64,000 nucleotides of DNA from Sphingomonas gei (GTDB lineage: Bacteria; Pseudomonadota; Alphaproteobacteria; Sphingomonadales; Sphingomonadaceae), in the NCBI RefSeq assembly GCF_004792685.1, contig NZ_SRXT01000001.1:496001-560000 (forward strand). Reading direction: 5' to 3'. The translations under genes were made by a program, and so were the position numbers. Positions 1-9,579 of the stretch are shown here, piece after piece (the first letter of the stretch is position 1; each line of letters starts with the position of its first letter). The notes below the pieces were generated by a model. The model had not been told where the DNA came from, did no database searches, and saw nothing but the letters and a program-made list of their open reading frames with translations.

Positions 1-1
1 C

Positions 2-229
2 CCGGTCGATGTCCTCGTCGAGGTCTCCGCTGCACAGCGGCGCGAGAATCGCGCCAGGGCGATCGAGGAGTCGCTCGGGCGCGGCGCGCGCGTGATGAGT
101 GCACTCGAGAAATGGTTGATCGGGCTGGCGGCCTTGCTCGCCGCAGCGGGTGGGGCGTGGCTCGCGGTGCGCAAATTCGGCAAAGGCAAGGATCCCGCCG
201 CCGGCGACAAGCCGCCGGCGAAACCCTAG
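2..229 (+). CDS. C-terminal part of an unidentified protein with one membrane segment
   Basis: An open frame enters from the left edge and ends at TAG 227-229. The visible 75 residues begin with a hydrophilic, charged stretch, followed by one hydrophobic segment (WLIGLAALLAAAGGAWLAV) and a basic, proline-rich tail. Third codon positions are GC-rich throughout, as expected for a real gene here. An internal ATG at 95 would give a free-standing 44-residue membrane peptide; a stop in another frame (TGA 93-95) overlaps that ATG, so this alternative cannot be excluded. It converges on and slightly overlaps the DoxX gene. I do not recognise the family. Confidence 0.5.
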   Translation, partial: PVDVLVEVSAAQRRENRARAIEESLGRGARVMSALEKWLIGLAALLAAAGGAWLAVRKFGKGKDPAAGDKPPAKP

Positions 230-654
230 CGGCGCGACCCGCCGAACCTCGAATCGATCGCGTAGCCGCCCGCGCCGAGCGTCGCGAAGAGCAGGCCGAC
301 CAGGATCAGGCTGGTCGCCGGGTAAGCGGCGCGGATGCCGAGCCGCGCGTCGATCACCGCGACGAGGATGGCGAAATGAATCGCGCAGACCAGCCCGGCC
401 CAGCGCGTCGCGAGGCCGAGCACGAAGCCGACTCCGCAGGCGAACTGCGCCCATACCGAGATCAAGGCGAGCCAGCGCGGCTCGGGAAAGCCGTGGCTGC
501 CGAGGAAGCGGGCATATTCGGCCATGCGCGCGCTGCTCTGGATTTCATCCCAGACGCCCCAGATCAGGAAGGCGCCGACGACCAGGCGGGCCACCAGCAA
601 CGCGGCATCGGAATTGCCTGCGAATCCCGCGGATCGACTGCGCCTGAATGCCAT
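226..654 (-). CDS. DoxX family membrane protein
   Basis: 142 residues with four predicted membrane helices (about residues 17-37, 62-82, 85-105 and 110-130). The pattern, with a first helix ending in WGVWDEI and a second carrying FACGVGFVLGLATRWAG, is that of DoxX/SURF4-like small inner-membrane proteins. DoxX members have been linked to redox or respiratory functions, but no reaction can be assigned from sequence alone. It is the last gene of the minus-strand group running from zapA; a gap of about 57 bases separates it from the DUF2842 gene, so it may have its own start of transcription. Confidence 0.85.
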   Translation of the reverse strand: MAFRRSRSAGFAGNSDAALLVARLVVGAFLIWGVWDEIQSSARMAEYARFLGSHGFPEPRWLALISVWAQFACGVGFVLGLATRWAGLVCAIHFAILVAVIDARLGIRAAYPATSLILVGLLFATLGAGGYAIDSRFGGSRR

Positions 655-711
655 GTTCGTTCCCTTTTTGCCGCGCCCGCGCTAGCGGGGTTTGCCCGCG
701 TTTGCGACTGC

Positions 712-945
712 TCAATTGCGGGGAAGGCGCCAGTTTCCGGTTTCCATCCAGCGCAGCATCGGCTTGAGCGGGGTGATCCAGATTATGCCGAGCACGACAT
801 AGATCACCAGCTGGACGAGGATCGGCAGCGCGCCGATCTGGCTGGAAAAGCTGGCGACGATCACCACCCAAACGAGGATCAGCAGCAGGATCGCGAGCAT
901 GCCCGCGGGCTTGCGCCAGCTGGCCTTCACTTCTCCGCGTGCCAC
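712..945 (-). CDS. DUF2842 family small membrane protein
   Basis: 77 residues with two hydrophobic segments (about 15-33 and 40-58) and a positively charged N-terminus, ending PMLRWMETGNWRLPRN. Size, topology and its place directly behind the cyclo-ligase gene fit the alphaproteobacterial DUF2842 family, whose function is unknown. Its start lies 19 bases inside the preceding gene, so the two are likely translationally coupled. Confidence 0.75.
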   Translation of the reverse strand: MARGEVKASWRKPAGMLAILLLILVWVVIVASFSSQIGALPILVQLVIYVVLGIIWITPLKPMLRWMETGNWRLPRN

Positions 946-1481
946 AACATGCCCTCCTCGGTAATGATCGCGTGCAGCGGCACGTCCCAGATGTCGGCGG
1001 GGATAGCCGGAACCTCCTGCACCGACCAGGCGACTCCGACCCGCCAGGCCTTTTCGTAGCGGGCAAAAGCGCGGTCGTAATGCCCGGCGCCCTGGCCGAG
1101 CCGATTGAGCCGACGGTCATAGCCGACCAAAGGGGTAAGGATGACGTCGGGCGCGACTTCGGGGCTGGTGGGCTGGGGCTGGCGCAGGTTGAACGGGCCG
1201 GCGACCAGCGGCTCGCCGAGCTGCCAGGCAAGGAAGCGGATCGGCGCGGACCGATCGACGACGAAGGGCAACGCCAGCGTGCAGCCCGAAGCGGCGGCGG
1301 CGGCGGCGAGCTGGGTGGGATCCGCCTCGCTGCCGACCGGGCAATAGGTCGCGACGGTCATACCGCGCCTGAGTCGCTCGACAAAGGCCTCGGGCGCGAG
1401 GATCGCGGTGGAGGATTGGGCAGCGAAGCCGTCGCGATCGGCGCGCAGCCTGGCGCGGAGCGCGGGCTTGTCGAGCATCAT
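927..1481 (-). CDS. 5-formyltetrahydrofolate cyclo-ligase
   Basis: Converts 5-formyl-THF to 5,10-methenyl-THF with ATP in cytoplasmic one-carbon metabolism. About 184 residues with the family landmarks: a basic N-terminus (KPALRARLRADRD), the segment CTLALPFVV, and a C-terminal substrate/ATP region reading YDRRLNRLGQGAGHYDRA. The start at 1481 is chosen because family members begin just before the basic helix; an upstream ATG at 1511 adds ten residues with no family character. The order zapA - 6S RNA - cyclo-ligase is the arrangement also found in E. coli (zapA-ssrS-ygfA). Confidence 0.9.
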   Translation of the reverse strand: MMLDKPALRARLRADRDGFAAQSSTAILAPEAFVERLRRGMTVATYCPVGSEADPTQLAAAAAASGCTLALPFVVDRSAPIRFLAWQLGEPLVAGPFNLRQPQPTSPEVAPDVILTPLVGYDRRLNRLGQGAGHYDRAFARYEKAWRVGVAWSVQEVPAIPADIWDVPLHAIITEEGMLWHAEK

Positions 1482-1523
1482 GCGGGACGAATGCGGTGGC
1501 GGGACCGCCATGGCCGTTTGCCA

Positions 1524-1551
1524 AAATATCCTCTGACGCCTGGTACGTCAG
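1524..1551 (-). terminator. Likely Rho-independent terminator of the 6S RNA
   Basis: A perfect 6-bp stem, CTGACG/CGTCAG (1533-1538 with 1546-1551), encloses a 7-base loop and is followed on the minus strand by AGGATATTTTGG. It lies between the proposed 6S RNA and the cyclo-ligase start. The T-run is short and interrupted, so termination may be partial, which would allow cotranscription of the cyclo-ligase. Confidence 0.4.
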
Positions 1552-1690
1552 GTGGGAACCATGTGCCACAGACCTGGATCTGCACAGGGACAGCTCCCAT
1601 GGATGATGAATAGCCTCAGGGATATGCCTAGGCTCGTACCGGGCAGTTCCCGCCGTAGATGCATGTAGGGGGCGGGAGCGTGGGACGCAA
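1533..1690 (-). ncRNA. ssrS: 6S RNA (regulator of sigma70 RNA polymerase), probable
   Basis: The roughly 185 bases between zapA and the cyclo-ligase contain no ORF but fold into a long interrupted rod on the minus strand. The arm at 1645-1654 pairs with 1551-1560 over nine of ten positions (GGCGGGAAC against GTTCCCACC on the transcript). Between the arms lies an asymmetric, weakly paired centre with the look of the 6S bubble. The gene order is the classical 6S neighbourhood. Exact ends are not defined by the sequence; those given are from the end of zapA to the terminator hairpin. Confidence 0.6.
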
Positions 1691-1696
1691 CCGACG

Positions 1697-1999
1697 TTAT
1701 GCCTCTGCCGCGTCTTCCTCGAGCGCGGCGGCAACCGCTTCTAGCCGGTCGGCGATGCGCTCAAGCAATACCGGCGAAACGCCTTGCGGGGGATTGCGCT
1801 GCACGTCGTCGACGAGATCGGCGAGAATCAGTGAGAGGTAGACCAGGGTCCGCTCGGCGTTGAGCCCGCCCGAGGCGCGCTGCGCGGTTTCGGCGTGCTT
1901 CTGGAGAATCGATTCGAGATGGCGCAGATGCGGCTCGTCGCCGTCGCGCGCGGCGATCGAATAGCTCCTGCCCGCGATGTTGATGTCGACATCGGCCAT
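1697..1999 (-). CDS. zapA: Cell division protein ZapA
   Basis: 100 residues; starts MADVDINIAGRSYSIAARDG and continues with an H-L-R-H-L-E helix and a long C-terminal coiled coil, the ZapA layout. ZapA binds FtsZ filaments and promotes Z-ring bundling at midcell. The core ILADLVDDVQR helix is where family members dimerise. The start codon overlaps the stop of the upstream 62-residue gene by one base (TGATG), so the two are translationally coupled. Length is normal for the family. Confidence 0.88.
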   Translation of the reverse strand: MADVDINIAGRSYSIAARDGDEPHLRHLESILQKHAETAQRASGGLNAERTLVYLSLILADLVDDVQRNPPQGVSPVLLERIADRLEAVAAALEEDAAEA

Positions 2000-2187
2000 C
2001 AGTCGGCCTCGACGCTGTTGCTCTCGCGCGCCATCAGCACGTCGAGCGAGGCGACCGCCTCCCCGATCCGGGCGCGCAGCTTGCTATGCCGGCGGGCAAG
2101 GCGCGCCGTTGCATAAGCGCGCGCCGCAGCCGCGGTCTCGATCCGCGCAAGTGCCTGTTCGATGCGATCTTCGGGGCTTGGGGCCAT
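1999..2187 (-). CDS. Small coiled-coil protein upstream of zapA
   Basis: A 62-residue predominantly helical protein (MAPSPEDRIEQALARIETAA...) with heptad-like alanine/leucine spacing. The open frame extends to 2325, but the ATG at 2187 begins the protein-like part; sequence before it is rich in Arg/Cys and unlike a protein. It overlaps zapA by one base and probably shares its promoter, which would lie in the 167-base divergent gap with tkt. A role with ZapA in division is only suggested by position; no family was recognised. Confidence 0.6.
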   Translation of the reverse strand: MAPSPEDRIEQALARIETAAAARAYATARLARRHSKLRARIGEAVASLDVLMARESNSVEAD

Positions 2188-2354
2188 GGCTGCCTCGATT
2201 AGGCAGCGCGGGGCGGCGCGGCAAGAGTCGATGCGTTCAACCGTCCATCGTTTTTCCAAGGCCTGTGAACGGCTTCGCCGATCGCGGCCGGCGGAGCGGT
2301 TGACGCGCGGGCGCGTGCGTCCCAAAGGCGTCGGCGACCAGCAGGGGAGTCCGA

Positions 2355-4322
2355 GTGACCGTTTCCTTCAGCGACTGCGCCAATGCGATCCGCGCCCTTT
2401 CGATGGACGCGGTCGAGGCCGCCAATTCGGGCCATCCCGGCATGCCCATGGGCATGGCCGACGTCGCCACCGTGCTGTTCCAGCGCTATCTCAAATTCGA
2501 TCCCGCCGATCCCAAATGGCCCGACCGCGACCGTTTCGTGCTGTCGGCCGGCCACGGATCGATGCTGCTTTATTCGCTGCTCCACCTGACTGGCTATGCG
2601 CGCCCGACGCTCGACGACATCAAGCGCTTCCGCCAGGTCGGCAGCCCGTGCGCCGGGCATCCCGAGAATTTCGAGATGGAAGGGATTGAGGCGACCACCG
2701 GTCCGCTGGGCCAAGGCCTCGCGATGGCGGTGGGCATGGCGATCGCCGAGCGCCACTTGAACGGCGTGTTCGGCAACGATCTGGTCGACCACCGCACCTG
2801 GGTAGTCGCCGGCGACGGCTGCCTGATGGAAGGCATCAACCACGAGGCGATCGGGCTTGCCGGGCATCTCAAGCTCGACCGGCTGATCGTGCTATGGGAC
2901 GACAACAGGATCACCATCGACGGATCGGTGTCGCTTTCATCGAGCGAGGACATTCCGGCGCGCTATGCGGCGACCGGCTGGTACGTCACCGAATGCGACG
3001 GGCATGACGAGGACAGCATCGTCGCCGCGTTCGAGGAAGCGATCGACGAGGACCGCCCGGTGCTGATCCGCTGCCGGACGATCATCGGCAAAGGCGCACC
3101 AAACAAGCAGGGCACCTCCAAGGTCCACGGCGCGGCGCTCGGCAAGGACGAAGTCGCCGCCGCGCGCGAGACGCTCGGCTGGCACCATCCGGCGTTCGAG
3201 ATCCCCGGCGACATCCGCGAGGCATGGCTGACCGCAGGCAAGCGCGGCGCGAAGCCGCATTCCGAGTGGCAGGCGCGGCTTGCTGCGCATCCCGACCGGA
3301 TCGGCTGGAACCGCCGCGGGGAAGTTCCCGCGGACCTGCTCAAGCCCTATGTCGAGCAATTGCTCGCCAACCCGCAAAAGGTGGCGACGCGCAAGGCGTC
3401 CGAAATGGCGCTCGAGGAAATCAACACCTTGCTGCCCGAGACGATCGGCGGCTCGGCCGATCTCACCGGCTCGAACAACACGCTGACCAAGCAACTCGTC
3501 GCTCTCACCGCGGGCACCTATGAAGGTCGCTATATCTATTACGGCATCCGCGAATTCGGCATGGCCGCGGCGATGAACGGCATGGCGCTGCACGGCGGGG
3601 TGATCCCCTATGGCGGCACGTTCCTCGTATTCTCGGACTATGCCCGCGGCGCGATCCGGCTTTCGGCGCTTCAACAGACGCGCGTCGTCTATGTGATGAC
3701 GCACGATTCGATCGGGCTCGGCGAAGACGGCCCGACGCACCAGCCGATCGAGCATCTGATGAGCCTGCGCCTCATCCCCAATCTCCATGTCTATCGACCG
3801 TGCGACACGGTCGAGACCGCCGAATGCTGGGAGCTGGCACTGTCGCGGACCGATGGCCCGGCCTTGCTCGCGCTCAGCAGGCAGAATCTGCCCCAGTTGC
3901 GCACCGAAGCGGCCGAAAACCGCTGCGCCCGCGGCGGCTATGCGCTGTTCGAGGCCGAGGCGCCTCGGAAGGTGGTGGTGATCGCCACCGGTTCGGAAGT
4001 CGAGGTCGCCGTCGCGGTGCGCGAGGCGCTCGAAGCGCAGGGGATCGGGGCGGATGTCGTGTCGATGCCGAGCTTCGAGCATTTCGAGGCGCAGGACGCG
4101 CAGTATAAAAACGACGTGCTGCCGCACGACGCGCTCAAGGTGTCGATCGAGGCCGGGGCGACCTTCGGGTGGGAGCGCTATACCGGCAGCGACGGACTTC
4201 GTTTCGGCGTCGATGTATTCGGCGCCTCGGGTCCCTATCTGGGGCTCTACGAGCAGTATGGGCTCACCGCAGGGAACATCGTCCCGCGGATCCTCGCCAG
4301 GTTGAACGGAGAACAGGCATGA
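2355..4322 (+). CDS. tkt: Transketolase
   Basis: Thiamine-diphosphate enzyme of the pentose phosphate pathway, moving two-carbon units between sugar phosphates. 655 residues, full length. The N-terminal domain has the substrate His region ([13 protein letters not shown], about 24-36) and the ThDP signature [12 protein letters not shown] (about 154-165); the middle domain carries [15 protein letters not shown] (about 397-411). The start is GTG 2355, directly before the family N-terminus; no upstream ATG fits. Its stop overlaps the gap start (ATGA), so tkt and gap form an operon. Confidence 0.95.
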   Translation: MTVSFSDCANAIRALSMDAVEAANSGHPGMPMGMADVATVLFQRYLKFDPADPKWPDRDRFVLSAGHGSMLLYSLLHLTGYARPTLDDIKRFRQVGSPCAGHPENFEMEGIEATTGPLGQGLAMAVGMAIAERHLNGVFGNDLVDHRTWVVAGDGCLMEGINHEAIGLAGHLKLDRLIVLWDDNRITIDGSVSLSSSEDIPARYAATGWYVTECDGHDEDSIVAAFEEAIDEDRPVLIRCRTIIGKGAPNKQGTSKVHGAALGKDEVAAARETLGWHHPAFEIPGDIREAWLTAGKRGAKPHSEWQARLAAHPDRIGWNRRGEVPADLLKPYVEQLLANPQKVATRKASEMALEEINTLLPETIGGSADLTGSNNTLTKQLVALTAGTYEGRYIYYGIREFGMAAAMNGMALHGGVIPYGGTFLVFSDYARGAIRLSALQQTRVVYVMTHDSIGLGEDGPTHQPIEHLMSLRLIPNLHVYRPCDTVETAECWELALSRTDGPALLALSRQNLPQLRTEAAENRCARGGYALFEAEAPRKVVVIATGSEVEVAVAVREALEAQGIGADVVSMPSFEHFEAQDAQYKNDVLPHDALKVSIEAGATFGWERYTGSDGLRFGVDVFGASGPYLGLYEQYGLTAGNIVPRILARLNGEQA

Positions 4323-5326
4323 CGAAGGTTGCGATCAACGGTTTTGGGCGCATCGGACGGCTGGTCGCGCGCGCGATCCTGGAGCGTCCGGATAGCGGGC
4401 TCGAGCTGGTGACGATCAACGACCTCGCCGACGCCAAGTCCAACGCCTGGCTGTTCTCGCGTGACAGCGTCCATGGCAAATATCCGGGCACGGTCTCGGC
4501 CGACGGCGACGACCTCGTCATCGACGGCAAGCGGATCAAGGTGACCAAGGAGAAGGATCCGGCGAACCTTCCGCATGCCGAGAGCGGCGTCGAACTGGTG
4601 CTCGAATGCACCGGTTTCTTCACCGATCGTGCGAGCGCGCAGAAGCATATCGATGCCGGTGCCAAGAAGGTGCTGATCTCGGCACCGGGCAAGAATGTCG
4701 ATCTGACCGTCGTGTTCGGGGTCAACCACGACAAGCTCGAGGCCGGCCACACGATCGTCTCGAACGCATCGTGCACCACCAATTGCCTCGCACCGGTCGC
4801 CAAGGTGCTCAACGACGCAATCGGCATCGAGCGCGGGCTGATGACCACGGTCCACGCTTATACCAACGACCAGAAGATCCTCGACCAGATCCATCCGGAC
4901 CTGCGTCGCGCCCGTGCCGCGGCGATGAATATCATCCCGACCACCACTGGCGCCGCCCGCGCGGTCGGCGAAGTGCTTCCGGAGCTCAAGGGCAAGCTCG
5001 ACGGTTCGGCGATCCGCGTTCCCGTGCCCGACGGCAGCCTGGTCGACCTGACCTTCACCCCGAAGCGCGACGTGACGCGCGACGAAGTGAACGCGATCCT
5101 CAAAAAGGCTTCGGAAGAGGGCCCGCTCAAGGGTATCCTGGTCTATTCGGACGAGCCTCTGGTCTCGATCGACATCGTCCACACGCCGGCTTCGTCGACG
5201 GTCGACAGCCTCGAGACCGCAGTCATCGACGGCAAGCTCGTCCGCGTGGTGAGCTGGTACGACAATGAATGGGGCTTCTCGAACCGCATGGTCGACACCG
5301 CGACCGCGATGGCGAAGCTTTCGTAA
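4319..5326 (+). CDS. gap: Glyceraldehyde-3-phosphate dehydrogenase, type I
   Basis: Oxidises glyceraldehyde-3-phosphate to 1,3-bisphosphoglycerate with NAD in the cytoplasm. 335 residues: nucleotide-binding GFGRIGR at 8-14, catalytic Cys about 152 within [12 protein letters not shown], and the C-terminal [13 protein letters not shown]. The start ATG 4319 overlaps the transketolase stop by four bases. The next gene, pgk, catalyses the following glycolytic step but is separated by a palindromic repeat that could act as a partial terminator or stabilise the 3' end of the tkt-gap message. Confidence 0.96.
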   Translation: MTKVAINGFGRIGRLVARAILERPDSGLELVTINDLADAKSNAWLFSRDSVHGKYPGTVSADGDDLVIDGKRIKVTKEKDPANLPHAESGVELVLECTGFFTDRASAQKHIDAGAKKVLISAPGKNVDLTVVFGVNHDKLEAGHTIVSNASCTTNCLAPVAKVLNDAIGIERGLMTTVHAYTNDQKILDQIHPDLRRARAAAMNIIPTTTGAARAVGEVLPELKGKLDGSAIRVPVPDGSLVDLTFTPKRDVTRDEVNAILKKASEEGPLKGILVYSDEPLVSIDIVHTPASSTVDSLETAVIDGKLVRVVSWYDNEWGFSNRMVDTATAMAKLS

Positions 5327-5332
5327 CGACTC

Positions 5333-5414
5333 CGTCACCCCGGCGAAAGCCGGGGCCCAGAGCCAAGAGCGGCGTCGCCCGGGACCCTGGGTCCCGGCTT
5401 TCGCCGGGATGACG
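5333..5414. repeat. Dispersed palindromic (REP-like) element, family A
   Basis: Two arms of about 22 bases (CGTCACCCCGGCGAAAGCCG... and its complement, one G-A difference) separated by a loop of about 38 bases. Further copies or halves lie at 17194-17273, 32777-32845, 35981-36008, 45013-45081 and 54556-55710 (split by an IS). It occupies the whole gap-pgk spacer and would form a stable RNA hairpin. Confidence 0.85.
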
Positions 5415-5427
5415 AAAAGAGGGATAG

Positions 5428-6615
5428 ATGGCGCGCAACTTCAAGACGCTTGACGACATGGGCGACGTCACCGGCAAGCGAGTCCTCGTCCGCGAAGACC
5501 TCAACGTGCCCATGGCCGACGGCGCGGTGACCGACGACACGCGGCTGCGCGCCACGGTGCAGACCGTCGCCGAGCTCGCCGACCGCGGTGCGATCGTGCT
5601 GATCCTCGCCCATTTCGGCCGGCCCAAGGCTCCGACGCCCGAATTCTCGCTGGCGCAGATCGTCAAGCCCTATGAGACGGTGCTGGGTCGGACGGTGCGT
5701 TATGTCGATTGGGAAGGCGCCGCGGCGAACGTCGCGACGCTCCAGCCGGGCGACATCGCAGTGCTCGAGAATACCCGCTTCTTCGGCGGCGAGGAGAAGA
5801 ACGACCCCGCCGTTGTCGACCGCTTCGCGGCGCTCGGTGACCTCTATGTCAACGACGCCTTCTCCGCGGCGCATCGCGCGCATGCCTCGACCGAGGGGCT
5901 GGCGCGCAAGCTCCCCGCTTTCGCGGGCCGCCAGATGGAAGCCGAGCTCGACGCGCTCGACAAGGCGCTCGGCAATCCCGAGCATTCGGTTGCAGCGGTG
6001 GTCGGTGGCGCCAAGGTCTCGTCCAAGCTCGACGTGCTGCGGCATCTCGTCGCCAAGGTCGACCATCTGATCATCGGCGGCGGGATGGCCAACACCTTCC
6101 TCGCCGCGCGCGGCGTGAATGTCGGCAAGTCGCTGTGCGAACATGATTTGACCGGCACCGCGGAAGAAATCCTCGACGCCGCCGACAGAGCGAACTGCAC
6201 CGTGCATCTGCCCTATGACGTGGTGGTGGCGAAGGAATTCCGCGCCAATCCGCCGGTGCGCATCGTCAACGTCCACGAAGTCGCCGACGATGAGATGATC
6301 CTCGATGTCGGTCCCGCCGCGACCGAGGCGCTCGCCGACGTGCTCAAGAATTGCCGGACCCTGGTGTGGAACGGACCGCTCGGCGCGTTCGAAACGCCGC
6401 CGTTCGACGCCGCCACCGTCGCGCTGGCGAAAACCGCTGCCGCGCTGACCAAGGAGGGCTCGCTGGTGTCGGTTGCCGGGGGCGGGGACACGGTTGCTGC
6501 GCTCAATCAGGCCGGGGTGGCCGGGGATTTCAGCTTCGTTTCCACTGCAGGCGGTGCGTTTCTGGAGTGGATGGAAGGCAAGGAATTGCCCGGCGTCGCC
6601 GCGCTCGCGCGCTGA
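5428..6615 (+). CDS. pgk: Phosphoglycerate kinase
   Basis: Transfers phosphate from 1,3-bisphosphoglycerate to ADP; second step of the gap-pgk pair. 395 residues, usual length. Landmarks: [12 protein letters not shown] near residue 17, [14 protein letters not shown] (about 54-67), [13 protein letters not shown] (about 192-204), and the C-terminal nucleotide segment [13 protein letters not shown]. The start ATG lies 13 bases after the palindromic element with an AGAGGG ribosome-binding site. It follows tkt-gap in the same direction. Confidence 0.96.
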   Translation: MARNFKTLDDMGDVTGKRVLVREDLNVPMADGAVTDDTRLRATVQTVAELADRGAIVLILAHFGRPKAPTPEFSLAQIVKPYETVLGRTVRYVDWEGAAANVATLQPGDIAVLENTRFFGGEEKNDPAVVDRFAALGDLYVNDAFSAAHRAHASTEGLARKLPAFAGRQMEAELDALDKALGNPEHSVAAVVGGAKVSSKLDVLRHLVAKVDHLIIGGGMANTFLAARGVNVGKSLCEHDLTGTAEEILDAADRANCTVHLPYDVVVAKEFRANPPVRIVNVHEVADDEMILDVGPAATEALADVLKNCRTLVWNGPLGAFETPPFDAATVALAKTAAALTKEGSLVSVAGGGDTVAALNQAGVAGDFSFVSTAGGAFLEWMEGKELPGVAALAR

Positions 6616-6735
6616 GGCGCCGGCCGTGCCGTAGATATGGCGCGGTAACCGGGGGCGTGACGCTACGTCCGCCTATAATGGTTCCGATATTGCAGACGAT
6701 CGTATTTCGTCCGCGCGTTTCGGAAGCCATCGTCC

Positions 6736-8511
6736 ATGCTGAGATCCCTGTCGATTTCCAAGAAGCTCGCTGCGGCATTCGCGGCGATCATGGCCGCGGC
6801 GGTCGTGACTCTGGGCTATGTTTTCCTCGTCTCGTCGCACGTCTCGGCGCTCACTGCGACGAACGAGCAAGTCGACAAGGAGCAGGCGCTTTCGGCGCAG
6901 GTCGAGAATGCGCTGCTGACTGCGATCGCGGACTTGCGCGGCTTCGCAGTGAGCGGCGATCCGCGCGATGCGGCCGCGTTCGAGAACAGCATGAAGCGCT
7001 TCGATACCGCCGCCAAGGCGCTGGCGCCGATGCTGTCCGATCCCAAGGACGCCGCGTTGCTCGAGAAGACGCAGGCGGCGACGGCGTCGTGGCGTCGGAC
7101 CGCGGCGGATCCGCTGCTTGCGCACATGTCCGAGACGCAGGCGACGCGGATCCACGAACTCGCCGGGAGCAGCGGCGCTTCGCATGCCGTGGAGGACATG
7201 ACCGATGGCGCCGAAGCGTTGCGCGAAGAGAAATATGCGGCGGTGCAGGCAAGTCTCGAGGAAATGAGCACCGCCAGCCATGACCAGGAATGGGCAATCG
7301 GCACCGGCGTGATCGTCATGCTGCTCGTCACACTCGGCCTGTGGGTGCTGTTGCGTGGACTCCTGGGCCGTCCGGTCATCGCGCTCACCGGGGTGGTGAA
7401 GAAGCTGGCCGGCGGCGAGAATCGAGTCGACGTGCCGGAAGGGGATCGCGGCGACGAACTGGGCGACATGGCGCGCGCGGTGCTCGTGTTCCGCGACTCG
7501 GCGGTGGCCAAGGAGACGGCTGACCGCGCCAAGGCCATTGCCGACGCCGAGCAGAAACTGGTGGTCGACACGCTCGCCGATGGGCTCGGCAAATTGTCGC
7601 AAGGCGACCTCACCGCGGAGATCGGCGCGGGCTTCCCTGCGGATTATGCCGTGGTGAGGACCAATTTCAACGACGCGCTGGGCGCGCTGCGCGACCTGAT
7701 CGGCAGCGTCCGAGACGGCGCCGAGGCGATCCAGGCGGGATCGAGCGAGATCGCCACGGCTTCCGAGGATCTGGCGCGCCGCACCGAGAGCAACGCGGCG
7801 AGCCTCGAAGAGACTTCGGCTGCGATCGCGCAAATGGGCGGCCGGCTCAAGGCGACTGCGCACGCGGCGGTGCAGACGGTGCGCAGCGCCGATGGTGCGA
7901 TGACCGAGGTGCAGGCTGGCCGCGCGATCACCGATCAAGCGGTGCAGGCGATGGGCCGCGTTTCGGACAGCGCCAAGGGTATCGACGATGTGATCGAGGG
8001 CCTCGACAAGATCGCCTTCCAGACGCGCGTGCTGGCAATGAACGCCGCGGTCGAGGCGGGCCGTGCCGGAGAGGCGGGGCGGGGCTTCGCAGTCGTCGCC
8101 GACCTGGTCTCGGCGCTGGCGATGCGCGCCGAGGAGGAAGCGAAGCTCGCGCGCGAGCAGCTGGTCGCCACGCAGAACGAGATCGGAACCGCCGTTGCCG
8201 CGGTGCAGAAGGTCGGTGGAGCGCTGGCCGGGATCGAAACCGGCGTCAGCGACGTGCACAAATTGCTCGGCACCATGGCGGCCGACAATCAGGCGCAGGC
8301 CAGCGCGGTGACCGAGATCAGCAGCGCGGTCGCGACGATGGACCAGGCGACGCAGAAGAACGCGGCGATGGTCGAGGAGACTTCGGCGGCATCGCGCACG
8401 CTGAGCAACGAAGTGACGGCGCTCGCCCGCCAGGCGGCGCGCTTCAAGGTGTCGGAGGACGGCGGCGCCGGCAATCGCTCCAGCGAGCGGCATTTCGCTT
8501 CGGTGCACTGA
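6736..8511 (+). CDS. Methyl-accepting chemotaxis protein
   Basis: 591 residues. An N-terminal membrane helix (about 12-34), a helical periplasmic region up to about 185, a second membrane helix (about 190-212), a HAMP domain, and a C-terminal signalling domain from about 330. The hairpin tip is recognisable (IAFQTRVLAMNAAVEAGRAGEAGRGFAVVAD), but the part after it (LVSALAMRAEEEAKLAREQ) departs from the usual E-V-R-x-L-A-x-R pattern. A perfect -10 hexamer TATAAT at 6674-6679 may be its promoter, though no good -35 is visible. Its position between pgk and aldolase is unusual and no other chemotaxis gene is nearby. Confidence 0.88.
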   Translation: MLRSLSISKKLAAAFAAIMAAAVVTLGYVFLVSSHVSALTATNEQVDKEQALSAQVENALLTAIADLRGFAVSGDPRDAAAFENSMKRFDTAAKALAPMLSDPKDAALLEKTQAATASWRRTAADPLLAHMSETQATRIHELAGSSGASHAVEDMTDGAEALREEKYAAVQASLEEMSTASHDQEWAIGTGVIVMLLVTLGLWVLLRGLLGRPVIALTGVVKKLAGGENRVDVPEGDRGDELGDMARAVLVFRDSAVAKETADRAKAIADAEQKLVVDTLADGLGKLSQGDLTAEIGAGFPADYAVVRTNFNDALGALRDLIGSVRDGAEAIQAGSSEIATASEDLARRTESNAASLEETSAAIAQMGGRLKATAHAAVQTVRSADGAMTEVQAGRAITDQAVQAMGRVSDSAKGIDDVIEGLDKIAFQTRVLAMNAAVEAGRAGEAGRGFAVVADLVSALAMRAEEEAKLAREQLVATQNEIGTAVAAVQKVGGALAGIETGVSDVHKLLGTMAADNQAQASAVTEISSAVATMDQATQKNAAMVEETSAASRTLSNEVTALARQAARFKVSEDGGAGNRSSERHFASVH

Positions 8512-8657
8512 CCAGGGAGCGCGTGTGGCTGGGCGTCGGGCAGACCCGGTTTCCCGTTTCGTTCGACAGACTTGTCTCGTCAGCGTTGTCAGCGGTTCCC
8601 GCTTCTTGTGCAGTGCGATAGGGACCTTTGCACACGGCAACGAATCAAAGGGAAGTC

Positions 8658-9572
8658 ATGAGCATCACGCCCGCAGTCCGCGCCATCCTCGCGAACTACG
8701 AATCCGACAATCCCGGGGTCAAGGCCAACCTCGCGCGCATCCTGATGCAGGGCAAGCTGGGCGGGACCGGCAAGCTGCTGATCCTGCCGGTCGACCAGGG
8801 CTTCGAGCACGGCCCGGCGCGCAGCTTCGCCGTCAATCCCGACGCCTATGACCCGCATTATCATTTCCAGATCGCGATCGATGCCGGGCTTTCGGCCTAT
8901 GCCGCGCCGCTGGGGATGATCGAGGCGGGGGCCGGAACCTTCGCCGGCCAGATCCCGACGATCCTCAAGGTCAACAGCTCGAACAGCTGGGCGACCGGCA
9001 TCAACCAGGCAGTGACCAGCGGCGTCGACGATGCGCTGCGGCTCGGCTGCTCGGCGATCGGCTTCACGATCTATCCGGGCGCCGACGATCTGTTCGACAT
9101 GATGGAGGAGATCAAGGAGCTCTCGGCGCAGGCCAAGTCGGTCGGCATCGCCACGGTGATCTGGTCCTATCCGCGTGGCGGCCTGCTTTCCAAGGAAGGC
9201 GAGCTCGCGCTCGACGTCGGCGCCTATGCCGCGCACATGGCGGCGTTGCTCGGCGCGCACATCATCAAGGTCAAGCTGCCGACTGCGCATATCGAGCAGA
9301 AGGACGCAGCGAAGGCCTATGAGGGCACTGACTGGTCGGCGCAGTCCGATCGAGTCAAGCATGTCGTCAAGAGCTGCTTCAACGGTCGCCGCATCGTCGT
9401 CTTCTCGGGCGGTGCGGCGAAGGGCGAGGACGCAGTCTACCAGGATGCGCGTGACATCCGCGACGGCGGCGGCAACGGCTCGATCATCGGCCGCAACACC
9501 TTCCAGCGCAAGCGCGAGGACGCCCTCGCCATGCTCGATAAATTGGTGCGCATCTACAGGAACGAGGAATGA
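8658..9572 (+). CDS. Class I fructose-bisphosphate aldolase (DhnA type)
   Basis: Cleaves or forms fructose-1,6-bisphosphate by a Schiff-base mechanism. 304 residues from ATG 8658, which has a good AAGGGAAG ribosome-binding site; an upstream ATG at 8628 lacks one. DhnA-type features: LPVDQGFEHGPARSF near residue 41, a (beta-alpha)8 sequence pattern, the probable Schiff-base lysine in HIIKVKLPT, and the phosphate-binding end GNGSIIGRNTFQR. It completes the tkt-gap-pgk-aldolase cluster. Confidence 0.9.
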   Translation: MSITPAVRAILANYESDNPGVKANLARILMQGKLGGTGKLLILPVDQGFEHGPARSFAVNPDAYDPHYHFQIAIDAGLSAYAAPLGMIEAGAGTFAGQIPTILKVNSSNSWATGINQAVTSGVDDALRLGCSAIGFTIYPGADDLFDMMEEIKELSAQAKSVGIATVIWSYPRGGLLSKEGELALDVGAYAAHMAALLGAHIIKVKLPTAHIEQKDAAKAYEGTDWSAQSDRVKHVVKSCFNGRRIVVFSGGAAKGEDAVYQDARDIRDGGGNGSIIGRNTFQRKREDALAMLDKLVRIYRNEE

Positions 9573-9579
9573 CCGGCAG

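Noticed and set aside
5333..5414. The gap-pgk palindrome as a classical terminator
   Set aside because: No T-run follows and the same element recurs between and inside unrelated genes, so it is better described as a dispersed repeat.
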